A stretch of 64,000 nt of DNA from an uncultured Duncaniella sp. (GTDB lineage Bacteria > Bacteroidota > Bacteroidia > Bacteroidales > Muribaculaceae): NCBI GenBank assembly GCA_910576785.1, contig CAJTJG010000007.1, positions 1 to 64,000 of the forward strand. Direction: 5' to 3'. The position numbers were made by a program, and so were the translations under genes. Positions 17,843 to 27,253 of this stretch are shown here, in pieces (the first letter of the stretch is position 1; each line of letters starts with the position of its first letter). The notes under the pieces are model-generated. The model worked only from the letters and a program-made list of their open reading frames with translations. It was not told the origin of the DNA and did not search any database.

Positions 17843-17860
17843 GCCAATAATACCATTGGC
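17843..17860. promoter_or_regulatory. palindrome, possible operator
   Basis: GCCAAT, six bases, ATTGGC is a perfect interrupted palindrome; a further ATTGGC follows at 17881-17886. It lies between the Crp-like gene and a TAAATTTG -7-like element at 17909-17916 that could serve the inositol monophosphatase-like gene. It could be an operator or only a gene-end hairpin (no T-run). Confidence 0.35.
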
Positions 17861-17993
17861 ATATGATACTTTCATAGCACATTGGCATGCTGATTCGGAT
17901 AAAACTATTAAATTTGCATCTTGTGGATAGCGCTCCCCATGCCTGTGTGTGGGCATGCGCGATAATATCTTTAAACCAAGAGATGCACTCACT

Positions 17994-18806
17994 ATGAAAC
18001 TAATCAAATATCTCCCCGATGTTCCGGAGGAGTATAAGACGCTGCTGACGGCCGCATTGACTATGGCGGAGAGTGCCGGCGACATACACATGAAGTATTT
18101 CCGCAGGAGCGGTCTCGAACAGTCCACCAAGCTTAATGACAGTGACGTCGTGACGATAGCCGACAAGGAGTCGGAGGCAGCCATCCTGTCATATATCCAT
18201 GAGCATTTCCCCACGCATGGTATTATCTCGGAGGAGTCGGGCCGTGAGCACGAGGGTAGGGAATGGCGCTGGGTGGTAGATCCGCTCGACGGTACAACCA
18301 ATTTTGCCATGGGGCTCCCGGTGTTCAGTGTCTCAATAGCCCTGGAGTGCAACAGGGAGACTGTGCTCGGAGTGGTGTATGCGCCGTATCTCGACGAGTG
18401 TTTCTATGCCGTGAAGGGTTGTGGTGCATGGCTCAACGGTAGCCCAATACATTGTTCCGACAAGGCGGAACTGTCGAAGGCGGTGGTGGCCACCGGTATG
18501 CCCTATGACCGCAATGATCATCCCGACAATAATCTTGCCGAGATATGCCGGGTGGCTATGCGGGTGCGGGGCATCCGGCGAATGGGATCGGCGGCTATGG
18601 ATCTCTGCTACACGGCGGCCGGTTTCCTTGATGCCTATTGGGAGCTAAACCTCAACCGCTGGGATGTTGCGGCCGGACAGCTTGTGGCCGCCGAGGCCGG
18701 TGTTGTTGTGGAGCCGATCCGGACGGACCGCAATCATTCGCTCCTCGCCTCGAATCCCGAACTTTATGCTGCAATGCGTCAGATTCTTGTGGATGACAGA
18801 CAGTAG
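17994..18806 (+). CDS. inositol monophosphatase family protein
   Basis: A 270-residue enzyme from ATG 17994; the frame is open from GTG 17949, but the upstream residues do not look like the family N-terminus. The metal-dependent phosphatase signature is complete: ISEESG, then DPLDGTTNFAMGLPVFSVSIAL, then the late NRWDVAAGQLVAAEAG. It hydrolyses a phosphate monoester such as inositol phosphate or 3'-phosphoadenosine phosphate (the CysQ/SuhB superfamily); the substrate is not decidable. It is followed 32 bp later by the alcohol dehydrogenase gene and may be co-transcribed with it. Confidence 0.9.
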   Translation: MKLIKYLPDVPEEYKTLLTAALTMAESAGDIHMKYFRRSGLEQSTKLNDSDVVTIADKESEAAILSYIHEHFPTHGIISEESGREHEGREWRWVVDPLDGTTNFAMGLPVFSVSIALECNRETVLGVVYAPYLDECFYAVKGCGAWLNGSPIHCSDKAELSKAVVATGMPYDRNDHPDNNLAEICRVAMRVRGIRRMGSAAMDLCYTAAGFLDAYWELNLNRWDVAAGQLVAAEAGVVVEPIRTDRNHSLLASNPELYAAMRQILVDDRQ

Positions 18807-18838
18807 AATTAACAGGATATATCAACTATTTTTTGACA

Positions 18839-20008
18839 ATGGATAATTTCTCATATCAGAGCCCGACACGCTATGTGTTCGGACGTGGCGTCGAGAGCAA
18901 GACCGGTGAACTTACCGCGGCTCTCGGGTGCAACAAAGTATTGATTGTGAGTGGTGGCGGTTCGGCTCGCCGCTCAGGGTTGCTCGGACGGGTGGAGAGT
19001 GCGCTCGATGCCGCCGGTGTAGGGCATGTGGAGCTTGCGGGAATACGTCCCAATCCCGCCGATGACCGTGTATATGAGGGTATAGCCCTGTGTCGCGCCG
19101 AGGGTGTCGACGGTATTCTGGCCGTGGGCGGTGGTTCGGTTATCGACACTGCCAAGGCCATAGCCGCAGGAGTGCCCTACGATGGTGACTTCTGGGACTT
19201 CTGGGCCGGCAAGGCTGTTGTGGCAGAGGCTCTTCCCGTAGGAGTGGTTCTCACCATCCCCGCAGCCGGAAGCGAGGGTAGCGGCAATTCGGTGATCACC
19301 AGGCTCGACGGCATGCACAAGATATCGCTGCGTACCGACAGCGCCCTGCGCCCTAAATTTGCGGTGATGAATCCTGAGCTTACATTCAGCCTGCCCCCTG
19401 AGCAGACCGCCGCAGGCATAGCCGACATGATGGCCCACATCATGGAGCGCTACTTCTCGCCCACGGAGGGTGTGGAGGTTACCGACCGTGTGTCGGAGGG
19501 AGTGCTCCGCGCCATCGTTGAGGAGGCTCCCAAGGTGATGGAGCACCCCGATGACTATGATGCGCGTGCCAACATAATGTGGAGCGGCACACTGGCCCAT
19601 AACGGCATATGCGGTTGCGGACGCCGTGAGGACTGGGCCTCTCATGGTCTGGAGCACGTGCTTTCGGCTCTCTATGGAGTGACCCACGGAGCCGGGCTGG
19701 CTGTGGTATTCCCGGCATGGATGACCTATGCCTCTCGCATACATCCCGGCAAGATAGCCCAGTTTGGCCGACGGGTGTTCGGTGTGACCGAAGCTGACGA
19801 CCGTGCCGCTGCGGCTGAAGCCATCTCGGCCCTGCGGGCATTCTACCGCTCTATCGGACTCCCGCTTACACTCGGCGATCTCGGCATTGAGAGTCCCGAC
19901 TTCGAGGCTATGACGGCTATGTTCCACCGCGACAAGGGTAACCCTTTCGGTGCATACATATCACTCACCCCTGCCGACACCGAGGCTATCTACCGGCTCA
20001 TGCTGTGA
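18839..20008 (+). CDS. iron-containing alcohol dehydrogenase (butanol dehydrogenase/YqhD type)
   Basis: A 389-residue family III alcohol dehydrogenase. The NAD(P)-binding half has VLIVSGGGSAR and GGGSVIDTAKAIAAG; the metal half has GIADMMAHIMERYF and HGLEHVLSALYGVTHGAGLA, supplying Asp and His ligands for iron or zinc. It probably reduces aldehydes with NAD(P)H, as YqhD and BDH do. ATG 18839 was chosen over TTG 18833. The gene is convergent with catalase across an inverted-repeat intergenic region. Confidence 0.92.
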   Translation: MDNFSYQSPTRYVFGRGVESKTGELTAALGCNKVLIVSGGGSARRSGLLGRVESALDAAGVGHVELAGIRPNPADDRVYEGIALCRAEGVDGILAVGGGSVIDTAKAIAAGVPYDGDFWDFWAGKAVVAEALPVGVVLTIPAAGSEGSGNSVITRLDGMHKISLRTDSALRPKFAVMNPELTFSLPPEQTAAGIADMMAHIMERYFSPTEGVEVTDRVSEGVLRAIVEEAPKVMEHPDDYDARANIMWSGTLAHNGICGCGRREDWASHGLEHVLSALYGVTHGAGLAVVFPAWMTYASRIHPGKIAQFGRRVFGVTEADDRAAAAEAISALRAFYRSIGLPLTLGDLGIESPDFEAMTAMFHRDKGNPFGAYISLTPADTEAIYRLML

Positions 20009-20022
20009 CGATGCCGTTGTTT

Positions 20023-20152
20023 CGTAATTGACAGAAAGATACAAAAGGACAAAAAAGGATAAAAATAACATGTGTAATCAATTGTTTTACTGTTAATTAT
20101 TCTTTTTGTTGCTTTTGTCCCTTTTCCCCTTCTGTATCTTTCTATAATTATG
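20023..20152. repeat. inverted pair of gene-end repeats (copies B and C)
   Basis: Copy B (20023-20056) read on the minus strand matches copy A at 149-173 with one mismatch over 25 bp. Copy C (20112-20152) has the same GTATCTTTCT core on the plus strand, with about eight extra bases after the TTTTGTCC block. Together they form a loose inverted repeat between the convergent adh and catalase genes, a plausible bidirectional terminator. Confidence 0.5.
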
Positions 20153-20175
20153 ACAAACTGCCTGATTGAGTGTTG

Positions 20176-21690
20176 TCAGACCGGACGGAAGGATGAGTCG
20201 CGCTTGTCCCACACTGGGTGGGCGGGATCGTCGGCCACGAGGGCCTCGGTGAGGTCTATGCCAAGAGCTTTTGCGAGCATCTCGCCATATTCGTTGTCGG
20301 CATTGTAGCATGCGCGGACGTGGCGCTGCTTTATGAAGAGAGGCACTCCCTCCATCTGGGTGGCGGTATTGTCGCAAGTGGCTTTTTTGTCGTCATCGCT
20401 CATCAGGCGCCATAGTTTGCCGGGCTGTGTATAGTAGTCATCGTCGTAGAGGCGCTCATCGTAATTGTACATGTCGCCATGCAGAGGCATGGGCGGCTCC
20501 TTGCGTGATGGTGTGTCCTGCCATTCGCCGTAGCTGTTGGGCTCATATGCTATAGTGCGGCCACTGTTGCCGTCGGTGCGCATCTGGCCGTCGCGGTGGT
20601 ATGAATGGAACGGACATTTCGGCTGGTTCACGGGTATGAGGTTGTGGTTCACTCCGAGGCGGTAGCGCTGCGCATCTCCATAGGAAAACAGTCGTCCCTG
20701 AAGCATCTTGTCGGGCGAAAAGCCTATTCCGTCCACGATGTTGGTAGGATTGAATGCCGCCTGCTCTATCTCGGCATAGAAGTTCTCCGGGTTGCGGTTG
20801 AGCTCGAGTATGCCCACATCGCGCAGCGGGAAGTCCTTGTGATACCACACTTTTGTGAGATCGAACGGATTGATGTGGTAAGCGCGTGCCTCATCCTCGG
20901 TCATCAGCTGGATCTGCATCTTCCATTTCGGGAAATCCCCACGCTCGATGGCCTCGAAGAGGTCGCGCTGGTGCGATTCGCGGTCCTTGGCGATGATGGT
21001 CTCCGCCTCCTTGTCGGTAAGGTTTCTGATCCCCTGGAGAGTTCGGAAATGAAATTTAACCCAAGTGCGTTTGTTGTCCTTGTTGATGAAGCTGTAGGTG
21101 TGGCTCCCGAAGCCGTGCATGTGGCGGAACGAGGCCGGGATACCACGCGGCGACATGGTTATGGTGATCTGGTGCAACGCTTCGGGCAGGAGAGTCCAGA
21201 AGTCCCAGTTGGCCGCAGGATTGCGCATGCCGGTGCGCGGGTCACGCTTGATGGCATGGTTGAGATCGGGAAATTTCAGCGGGTCGCGCAGGAAGAAGAC
21301 CGGAGTATTGTTGCCGACAAGATCCCAGTTGCCCTCATCGGTATAGAACTTCATGGCAAAGCCTCTGATATCGCGTTCGGCATCGGCGGCCCCGCGCTCG
21401 CCGGCCACGGTAGAGAACCGCACCAGACAGGGGGTCTGTTTACCTACTTCCGAAAAAATGGAGGCACGGGTGAATTCCGTGATATCGTTGGTGACAGTGA
21501 ATCGTCCGAACGCACCTGATCCCTTGGCGTGCATTCTTCTTTCCGGTATTACCTCGCGGTCGAAATGAGCTATCTTTTCAAGATACCATGGATCCTGAAC
21601 TGTCATTGGTCCACGCAGACCTGCGGTCTGTACATTCTGGTTGTCGGCGATCGGGCGCCCGTTTTCAGCGGTCAGTCTTTTCTTGTCCAT
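20176..21690 (-). CDS. catalase (monofunctional, heme type)
   Basis: A 504-residue small-subunit heme catalase converting hydrogen peroxide to water and oxygen. The active-site His54 is in RRMHAKGSGAFGRF, the essential Asn in VGNNTPVFFLRDP, and the proximal heme Tyr in RLFSYGDAQRYRLG. No signal peptide, so cytoplasmic. The start MDKKRLTAENGRP is the usual family opening. Catalase is patchily distributed in gut Bacteroidales and indicates protection during oxygen exposure. It has its own upstream region (21691-21895), shared with the divergent flavodoxin-fold gene. Confidence 0.96.
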   Translation of the reverse strand: MDKKRLTAENGRPIADNQNVQTAGLRGPMTVQDPWYLEKIAHFDREVIPERRMHAKGSGAFGRFTVTNDITEFTRASIFSEVGKQTPCLVRFSTVAGERGAADAERDIRGFAMKFYTDEGNWDLVGNNTPVFFLRDPLKFPDLNHAIKRDPRTGMRNPAANWDFWTLLPEALHQITITMSPRGIPASFRHMHGFGSHTYSFINKDNKRTWVKFHFRTLQGIRNLTDKEAETIIAKDRESHQRDLFEAIERGDFPKWKMQIQLMTEDEARAYHINPFDLTKVWYHKDFPLRDVGILELNRNPENFYAEIEQAAFNPTNIVDGIGFSPDKMLQGRLFSYGDAQRYRLGVNHNLIPVNQPKCPFHSYHRDGQMRTDGNSGRTIAYEPNSYGEWQDTPSRKEPPMPLHGDMYNYDERLYDDDYYTQPGKLWRLMSDDDKKATCDNTATQMEGVPLFIKQRHVRACYNADNEYGEMLAKALGIDLTEALVADDPAHPVWDKRDSSFRPV

Positions 21691-21895
21691 ACAATCATAA
21701 TGGGGTTAAAGTAAGTAAAAGTGATAATTACAACATACGTGAAGCGGGAATTGTTTTTACCGGTTTCACGGAGGTGCTTGTATGGAGGTCCTGAACATGC
21801 TGTCGCCCGCGGTTGTTCAATCCGTATTGAATCAACATAGTCGGACAACTTCTTAATTGAATAAAAATAAAATTGAATAAATATCTGTCAATCTG

Positions 21896-22525
21896 ATGAA
21901 AGTATTGGTTATCAACGGTAGTCCCCATCTGCATGGGTGCACCGACCGCGGTCTGCGTGAAGTGGAGACCGTCCTTAAGGAAAACGGTATTGAGGTGGAG
22001 CGTGTCAATATAGGCAATAAGGATATCCGTGGTTGCATAGGCTGCAACTTCTGCCGTGAGCATGGACGGTGCGTGTTCAATGATCTGATCAATGAGACCG
22101 CACCGAAGTTTGCCGAGGCCGCCGGACTTATTGTCGGCAGCCCCGTCTACTATGCCGGTTGCAATGGCCAGGCGCTCTCATTTCTGGACAGGCTCTTCTA
22201 CAGCACCTCCGGTATTGTGGACAAGACCATGAAGGTAGGGGCGGCTGTGGTGTCGTCACGTCGCGCGGGGTCGACATCCGCCTTCGACGAGATCAACAAA
22301 TACTTCACCATCAGCGCCATGCCTGTCGTGTCGAGCACCTATTGGAATGAGGTGCATGGGTTTACAGCCGAAGATGTCGAGGACGATCTCGAGGGATTGC
22401 AGACCATGCGTAACCTCGGGCGCAACATGGCCTTCATGATCAAGGCTATCGATGCGGCCGCGAATACCGTCGGTATACCTGCTCAGGAGCGTACGTCATT
22501 CACCAGTTTCCACACCGAAGGGTAG
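21896..22525 (+). CDS. NAD(P)H-dependent flavodoxin-fold oxidoreductase
   Basis: A 209-residue FMN-reductase-type protein. The phosphate-binding loop INGSPHLHGCTDRGL (residues 5-19) binds FMN, and CIGCNFCREHGRC near residues 47-59 is the cysteine-rich loop seen in iron-sulfur flavoprotein-like reductases. GSPVYYAGCNGQALSFLDR follows. It likely reduces quinones, flavin or other acceptors with NAD(P)H. The gene is divergent from catalase with a 205-bp shared control region, so joint redox regulation is possible, although no binding site is recognisable. Confidence 0.85.
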   Translation: MKVLVINGSPHLHGCTDRGLREVETVLKENGIEVERVNIGNKDIRGCIGCNFCREHGRCVFNDLINETAPKFAEAAGLIVGSPVYYAGCNGQALSFLDRLFYSTSGIVDKTMKVGAAVVSSRRAGSTSAFDEINKYFTISAMPVVSSTYWNEVHGFTAEDVEDDLEGLQTMRNLGRNMAFMIKAIDAAANTVGIPAQERTSFTSFHTEG

Positions 22526-22565
22526 GGGGTGGCTGTATCCTTATACAATTTGACACAAGGTTGTC

Positions 22566-23228
22566 TTATTCGGCGTTGGCTTTCAACCAGTCAGTACGGA
22601 CTTTGTCGGGCAGATGCTTGACGGAGAAATCAGAGAACGTGACATTGAAGCCATCGCCATCCGGACATGCGGCCATCATGCCTATCTTCACCGGATGGTT
22701 GGCTTCCATCCATGCGTTGCGCATTAGGGTATACTCCTTGTCATCGAAGGAGTAGAATATCTCTATCGCGTCAAGACGACGCACAGCTTTGATCCAAAGC
22801 TCTTTCACTGGCTTTTCGAGGGCTATCACGCTCCAGTCGGATGTGTGGTGTGTCACTACTGTGCTCAGATTGTACTTCCCGTCCACATATTCTATGCCGG
22901 TCTTGATGTAGTTTTCGTGGTCGATGCGTATCATCATGCCTGCCTGGTCGAAACGGACCTTGTAGTCGCCGGCCACCTTTACCTTGGCTTCGAATTCACC
23001 TCCGTATTCAGCATAGTAGAACGGGGCATCGTCCACCGTGAATCCGTAGTGGGATATGCGCCAGTAGTCGCTCTTCGGGGTGACATGCATGGATAGCTTG
23101 CCTTCAGCAATGTTCCATTCCGAGGGTTCGTTGAACCAGTTCATTTTCTCCAATGTCTGGGCCTTGACATTCTGCCCCATGAGTATGCATGCGGCGGCTG
23201 CCAGACTTAATGATGCCCTGATATCCAT
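22566..23228 (-). CDS. DUF1349 domain protein (concanavalin-like), secreted
   Basis: From ATG 23228 (220 residues) the protein starts with a signal peptide (SLSLAAAACILMGQNVKA); the frame is open to 23264, but that start would put a lysine-rich leader in front. Residues about 25-215 match the DUF1349 beta-sandwich (MNWFNEPSEWNIAEG, FDQAGMMIRID, WIKAVRRLDAIEIFYSFDDKEY, IGMMAACPDGDGFNVTFSDF). This fold is concanavalin-like and may bind carbohydrate; no activity is established. It is divergent from the LuxR-type gene. Confidence 0.8.
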   Translation of the reverse strand: MDIRASLSLAAAACILMGQNVKAQTLEKMNWFNEPSEWNIAEGKLSMHVTPKSDYWRISHYGFTVDDAPFYYAEYGGEFEAKVKVAGDYKVRFDQAGMMIRIDHENYIKTGIEYVDGKYNLSTVVTHHTSDWSVIALEKPVKELWIKAVRRLDAIEIFYSFDDKEYTLMRNAWMEANHPVKIGMMAACPDGDGFNVTFSDFSVKHLPDKVRTDWLKANAE

Positions 23229-23246
23229 TTTTTTCTTTTTCAGTAA

Positions 23247-23277
23247 TTGTGTGACAATCTTCAAATACTTAACTTTG
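23247..23277 (+). promoter_or_regulatory. promoter of the LuxR-type gene
   Basis: TTG (23247-23249), 20 bp, then TAACTTTG (23270-23277), a strong Bacteroidota promoter match; the gene starts at 23334. Confidence 0.7.
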
Positions 23278-23333
23278 CAAAATTAGGTTTCGGTGAAATA
23301 ATGTGCAATGCTTATAAATAACCATTTTTTGTG

Positions 23334-24071
23334 ATGAGCAGACGGACTGACATAGATTCATTGCTCCGTTCACAGTCGTTTGCGGAAATTGACGTCGACG
23401 GTGATCCGGCTTACCGTTTCGCCGGATTTATGGCTGATATTGAGGGATGTATGGTTGTAGTCAGTGATTTGAAAGCCAATAAGAGCCGGATTTATCATGG
23501 CGCGTTTTCCGAGCGGCTTGGGGTGGAGGGTTATACGCATGAAAACTCAATATGGGAGAAGATGATACTTGACCGGATGACGGAGCAGGAACGGGAGGAG
23601 AAGTATCTGGCCGAACTACGGTTCTTCAACTTTCTCAGGCATCTGCCTCCGGTGCGTAGGAGAGACTACTATCTGACAAGCCATCTTCGGTTTATCAGCG
23701 CTGAATCCGGAACAGTTGATGTGCTGCACCGGATGTATTATCTGTATGGCGACGCTCCCGGTGTGGTGAGATATGGCATATGTGTGTATTCTCCGCTGTT
23801 GTTTCCGCTTCCGGCCAAAAGCTTGGCGGTCAATAGGGTGACAGGTGAGAACGTGGAATTATCGCGGATCACTGATGATAAGATATTGAGCAAAAGGGAG
23901 ATACTTGTGCTTTCGATGGTGGAGAGCGGACTTACCAGTCAGGCGATAGCTGACAGGTTGTGCATAAGCCGGCATACGGTGAGCCGTCATCGCCAGGAGA
24001 TTCTTGCGAAACTACAGGTCAGGAATTCCGCCGAAGCCATATGTAGGGCAAGGTTGCTGAAACTGATTTAG
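23334..24071 (+). CDS. LuxR-type helix-turn-helix transcriptional regulator
   Basis: A 245-residue regulator from ATG 23334 (a GTG precedes it in frame). The N-terminal about 170 residues look like a PAS-type sensor module (DIEGCMVVVSDLKANKSRIYHG). The C-terminal domain is a clear LuxR/GerE helix-turn-helix: LSKREILVLSMVESGLTSQA, then ADRLCISRHTVSRHRQEI and LAKLQVRNSAEAI. There is no receiver domain. Single-protein regulators of this build are frequent in Bacteroides; target and ligand unknown. Confidence 0.88.
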   Translation: MSRRTDIDSLLRSQSFAEIDVDGDPAYRFAGFMADIEGCMVVVSDLKANKSRIYHGAFSERLGVEGYTHENSIWEKMILDRMTEQEREEKYLAELRFFNFLRHLPPVRRRDYYLTSHLRFISAESGTVDVLHRMYYLYGDAPGVVRYGICVYSPLLFPLPAKSLAVNRVTGENVELSRITDDKILSKREILVLSMVESGLTSQAIADRLCISRHTVSRHRQEILAKLQVRNSAEAICRARLLKLI

Positions 24072-24090
24072 ATCGTCACGGAGGCATTTT

Positions 24091-24672
24091 TCAGTGTCGG
24101 TATTTGCAGTGGCATCCTTCCAGATGGTCATCTACAAATCCCGTGGCCTGAAGGAAAGCATAGCAGATGGTCGATCCGAAGAAACGGAATCCACGTCGGT
24201 ACATATCCTTTGCCATTGCATCGGATTGTGGTGATGTCACAGGAATATCCTCAATGTTGACGGGATGGTTCACTATCCTTTTCCCCTCGGGAAAGAATGA
24301 GAGGATGTAGTTGTGGAAACTGCCGTGCTCGCGTTGTATCTCCATGAAATGCTGTGCGTTGGTGATGGTGGTCGCTATCTTGCGGCGGTTGCGTATTATG
24401 CCGTCAAACTTCATCAGCCGCTCAACATCTTCGTCAGTCATTGCCGCAACACTGGCCACGTCGAAGTCATGGAAAGCCCTGCGGTAGCCATCCCTGCGTC
24501 TTAAAATGGATATCCACGACAATCCGGCCTGGGCCGACTCGAGCACGAGGCTTTCAAACAGTTTGCGGTCGTCACTCACCGGCCGGCCCCATTCCATGTC
24601 GTGATACTCTACATACAGCGGATCTTTTCCGGCCCATCCGCAATGCCCGTCTATCAGTGCAGTGTGATTCAT
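24091..24672 (-). CDS. tag: DNA-3-methyladenine glycosylase I
   Basis: A 193-residue base-excision repair enzyme removing 3-methyladenine from DNA. The N-terminal signature CGWAGKDPLYVEYHDMEWG carries the zinc-binding Cys and His; the other two ligands lie in the C-terminal HLEGCHCKYRH. The interior contains GLSWISILRRRDGYRRAFHDFD and SFFPEGKRIVNHP, as expected for Tag. It is convergent with the LuxR-type gene and divergent from the Omp85-family gene. Confidence 0.95.
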   Translation of the reverse strand: MNHTALIDGHCGWAGKDPLYVEYHDMEWGRPVSDDRKLFESLVLESAQAGLSWISILRRRDGYRRAFHDFDVASVAAMTDEDVERLMKFDGIIRNRRKIATTITNAQHFMEIQREHGSFHNYILSFFPEGKRIVNHPVNIEDIPVTSPQSDAMAKDMYRRGFRFFGSTICYAFLQATGFVDDHLEGCHCKYRH

Positions 24673-24795
24673 GAGAGCAAAGGTAGTGATTTTTCCAATA
24701 AGAAGATGATTGGTAAAAGGGTAAAGGGAATGGATGGACCAATCCTCAGTCAGCCGCAGTCACAAATATATAAGCTCCAAAAAAACGTTATTTTC

Positions 24796-24826
24796 TTGGC
24801 GGTTACGTGTGGGTTTAGTAATTTTG
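24796..24826 (+). promoter_or_regulatory. promoter of the Omp85-family gene
   Basis: TTG (24796-24798), 20 bp, TAATTTTG (24819-24826); the start codon at 24842 follows after only 15 bp, so the leader is very short. Confidence 0.7.
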
Positions 24827-24841
24827 CACGTTTTGAAGTCT

Positions 24842-27226
24842 ATGAGATGCCGTTTTCTCAATATTGTGCTCGCTTTTGCGGCGATAGCTTCGGGTCTGTC
24901 CCTTGCGGGATGTGGCTCCACCAAATTCGTGCCGCGTGGCGAGTATCTTCTTGACAAGGCTGAGGTGGTGGTGGAAGGTGACGGCAGCGTGCCGTCGGCC
25001 GATCTGTACAACTATCTCCGCCAGACGCCAAACCACAAGGTGCTCGGGTTCTGGAAACTCCAGCTCGGCACATACAATCTGTCTGGCCGTGACTCCACCA
25101 AATGGTACAACAAATGGGTGCGGCGTATGGGGCAGCCTCCGGTCATCTATTCCGACGAGCTCACAGAGGCTTCCGCCCGTCAGCTCAGGCTGGCCATGAT
25201 AAACAAGGGCTATCTTGATGCAGCTGTGGAGGTCGATACGGTGGGCCGTCCTGACAAGAAGAAGATGAACGTGACCTACCATGTGCGCACGGGCAATCCT
25301 CATGAGTTGTCATCGGTGGTGTATGATATTCCGGATTCCGCCGTGGCGGCTATTGTGATGGCCGACACCACACAGTTTCTCATCAGGCCCGGCGACAAGT
25401 TTGACAGGGACAACCTTGATGCCGAGCGGGCGCGGATCACCCGTCTGCTCCGCGACAGGGGGTACTATGCGTTCAATAAAGAGTATGTGACCTTCTATGC
25501 CGATACGGCCGAGGGGTCGAAGGCGGTGGCTCTCACGCTCACAGTCAGGCCACCGCGCTCGTCCGTGCGTCAGCCGGCCTCTGCACCTCAGGGTGGAGCT
25601 GTTCCTACGGCGGTACTTGACTCTATGTCGCGTCTCCACAAAGTGTATACCGTGCGCGATGTGATCTTTGTCACCGACACCGATGGCCGTATCACCCCTG
25701 CCGAGCTGCGCAAGCTCCATCTTGACACTGTGGACTACAAGGGGGTGAGGATACTTTACGGTCCGGACCATTACCTGAAGCCGGGAGTGCTCGAGGAGAA
25801 ATGCTATATAGTGCCCGGGGCTGTGTACCACACATGGGCTGTGGAGCGTACGTATGAGTCGCTTGCCCGCCTGGGCATATTGAAATCCATCAATATAGAG
25901 ATGATACCCGTGGCCGCAGGCAGTGACGAACTGGATGCATATATCTTCCTGTCGAGAAACCGCAAGCAGTCCATCACTCTCGATGTGGAGGGCACCAATT
26001 CGGAGGGAGATCTCGGGTTCGGTATAGGCACGACCTATCAGCACCGCAATCTTGCACGTGGCTCACAACTGTTCACCGGACGTCTGCGCATGAACTATGA
26101 GAGCCTGTCGGGCAATCTCAACGGCCTCATCAATGACCGCTATACGGAGTATGCTGCCGAAGCCGGCATCACGTTCCCTAAATTTGAATTTCCATTCGCT
26201 CCGCGCCGTGTGAGACAGCGTTTCAACGTGTCCACCGAATTTGCCATCTCGTTCAACTATCAGGAACGGCCCGAGTATACGAGGATAATAGCCGGTGCCG
26301 CCTGGAAGTATAAATGGGTCAACCGTACCAACACACGTCGCCATGAGTTCGATCTCCTCGATCTCAACTATGTGTATCTACCCAAGAGCATAAATAATTT
26401 TCTTGATGAGGTGGCGCCAAACAACCCTCTGCTGCGCTATAGCTATGAGGATCACTTCATCATGAGCATGGTCTACCGCTACTATCATACCAACAAGCGC
26501 ATAGCATCGCCCACCACAAAGACGGTGACACTGCAGCCGGTGGTGTTCACCATACGTGCGGCGGTGGAGACCGCGGGCAATCTCCTCTATGCCGGGTCGA
26601 AGATATTCGGCGAGAAGAAGAGCGGGGATGTCTACAAGGTGTTCGGCACACGCTACTCCCAGTATGTCAAGGCTGAGGTGGACTACGGCATAACGCGCAA
26701 TATCAACCGCCGGCACTCGCTGGCGTTCCATGTGGGGGCCGGTATAGGCTACCCTTACGGCAACTCGCGGGTGCTCCCCTTCGAGAAGCGGTTCTATGCC
26801 GGAGGTGCCAACAGTGTGCGAGGGTGGGGCGCACGCACGCTTGGCCCCGGAAGCTACAACTCACACAATTCGGTGGCATATTTCATCAACCAGTGCGGCG
26901 ACATCAGCCTCGACCTGAGTGTGGAGTACAGGGCCAAACTCTTCTGGGTGCTGGAGGCGGCAGGGTTCATCGATGCCGGAAATGTGTGGACCATACACAG
27001 CTATGAGAACCAGCCCGGCGGCCTGTTCCGGTTCTCCACATTCTGGAAGGAGATAGCCATGGCCTATGGCGTGGGTCTGCGCATGGACTTCAATTACTTC
27101 CTGCTGCGCCTCGATCTCGGCATCAAGGCATACAATCCGGCCCGCGGGCAGGAACGTTGGCCATTGATACATCCCCGATGGGGACGTGACACTGCGTTCC
27201 ATTTCTCCGTGGGATATCCATTCTGA
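24842..27226 (+). CDS. BamA/TamA-family (Omp85) outer membrane protein with lipobox
   Basis: The frame is open from 24734, but ATG 24842 is supported by the promoter at 24796-24826 and gives a proper lipoprotein signal, FAAIASGLSLAGC (Cys near residue 24). The 794-residue protein has POTRA-like repeats up to about residue 400 (VYDIPDSAVAAIVM, LDAERARITRLLRDRGYYAFN) and a C-terminal 16-strand Omp85 barrel. FYAGGANSVRGWGARTLGPG is the conserved barrel-loop motif and FHFSVGYPF the end strand. It may translocate or insert outer-membrane proteins, as TamA does. The lipobox is unusual outside Bacteroidota. A phosphoglycolate phosphatase-like gene follows 27 bp later. Confidence 0.88.
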   Translation: MRCRFLNIVLAFAAIASGLSLAGCGSTKFVPRGEYLLDKAEVVVEGDGSVPSADLYNYLRQTPNHKVLGFWKLQLGTYNLSGRDSTKWYNKWVRRMGQPPVIYSDELTEASARQLRLAMINKGYLDAAVEVDTVGRPDKKKMNVTYHVRTGNPHELSSVVYDIPDSAVAAIVMADTTQFLIRPGDKFDRDNLDAERARITRLLRDRGYYAFNKEYVTFYADTAEGSKAVALTLTVRPPRSSVRQPASAPQGGAVPTAVLDSMSRLHKVYTVRDVIFVTDTDGRITPAELRKLHLDTVDYKGVRILYGPDHYLKPGVLEEKCYIVPGAVYHTWAVERTYESLARLGILKSINIEMIPVAAGSDELDAYIFLSRNRKQSITLDVEGTNSEGDLGFGIGTTYQHRNLARGSQLFTGRLRMNYESLSGNLNGLINDRYTEYAAEAGITFPKFEFPFAPRRVRQRFNVSTEFAISFNYQERPEYTRIIAGAAWKYKWVNRTNTRRHEFDLLDLNYVYLPKSINNFLDEVAPNNPLLRYSYEDHFIMSMVYRYYHTNKRIASPTTKTVTLQPVVFTIRAAVETAGNLLYAGSKIFGEKKSGDVYKVFGTRYSQYVKAEVDYGITRNINRRHSLAFHVGAGIGYPYGNSRVLPFEKRFYAGGANSVRGWGARTLGPGSYNSHNSVAYFINQCGDISLDLSVEYRAKLFWVLEAAGFIDAGNVWTIHSYENQPGGLFRFSTFWKEIAMAYGVGLRMDFNYFLLRLDLGIKAYNPARGQERWPLIHPRWGRDTAFHFSVGYPF

Positions 27227-27253
27227 AACCGTTTGAAGCAAAACAGACAAAGT

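Noticed and set aside
18974..19927. 317-residue minus-strand frame opposite the alcohol dehydrogenase
   Set aside because: Antisense shadow of a gene with complete catalytic motifs.
20605..21519. 304-residue plus-strand frame opposite catalase
   Set aside because: Catalase motifs on the minus strand are unmistakable; this frame has no domain or start context.
24734..24841. Upstream extension of the Omp85-family frame
   Set aside because: It would place the promoter elements 24796-24826 inside the gene and bury the lipoprotein signal peptide.
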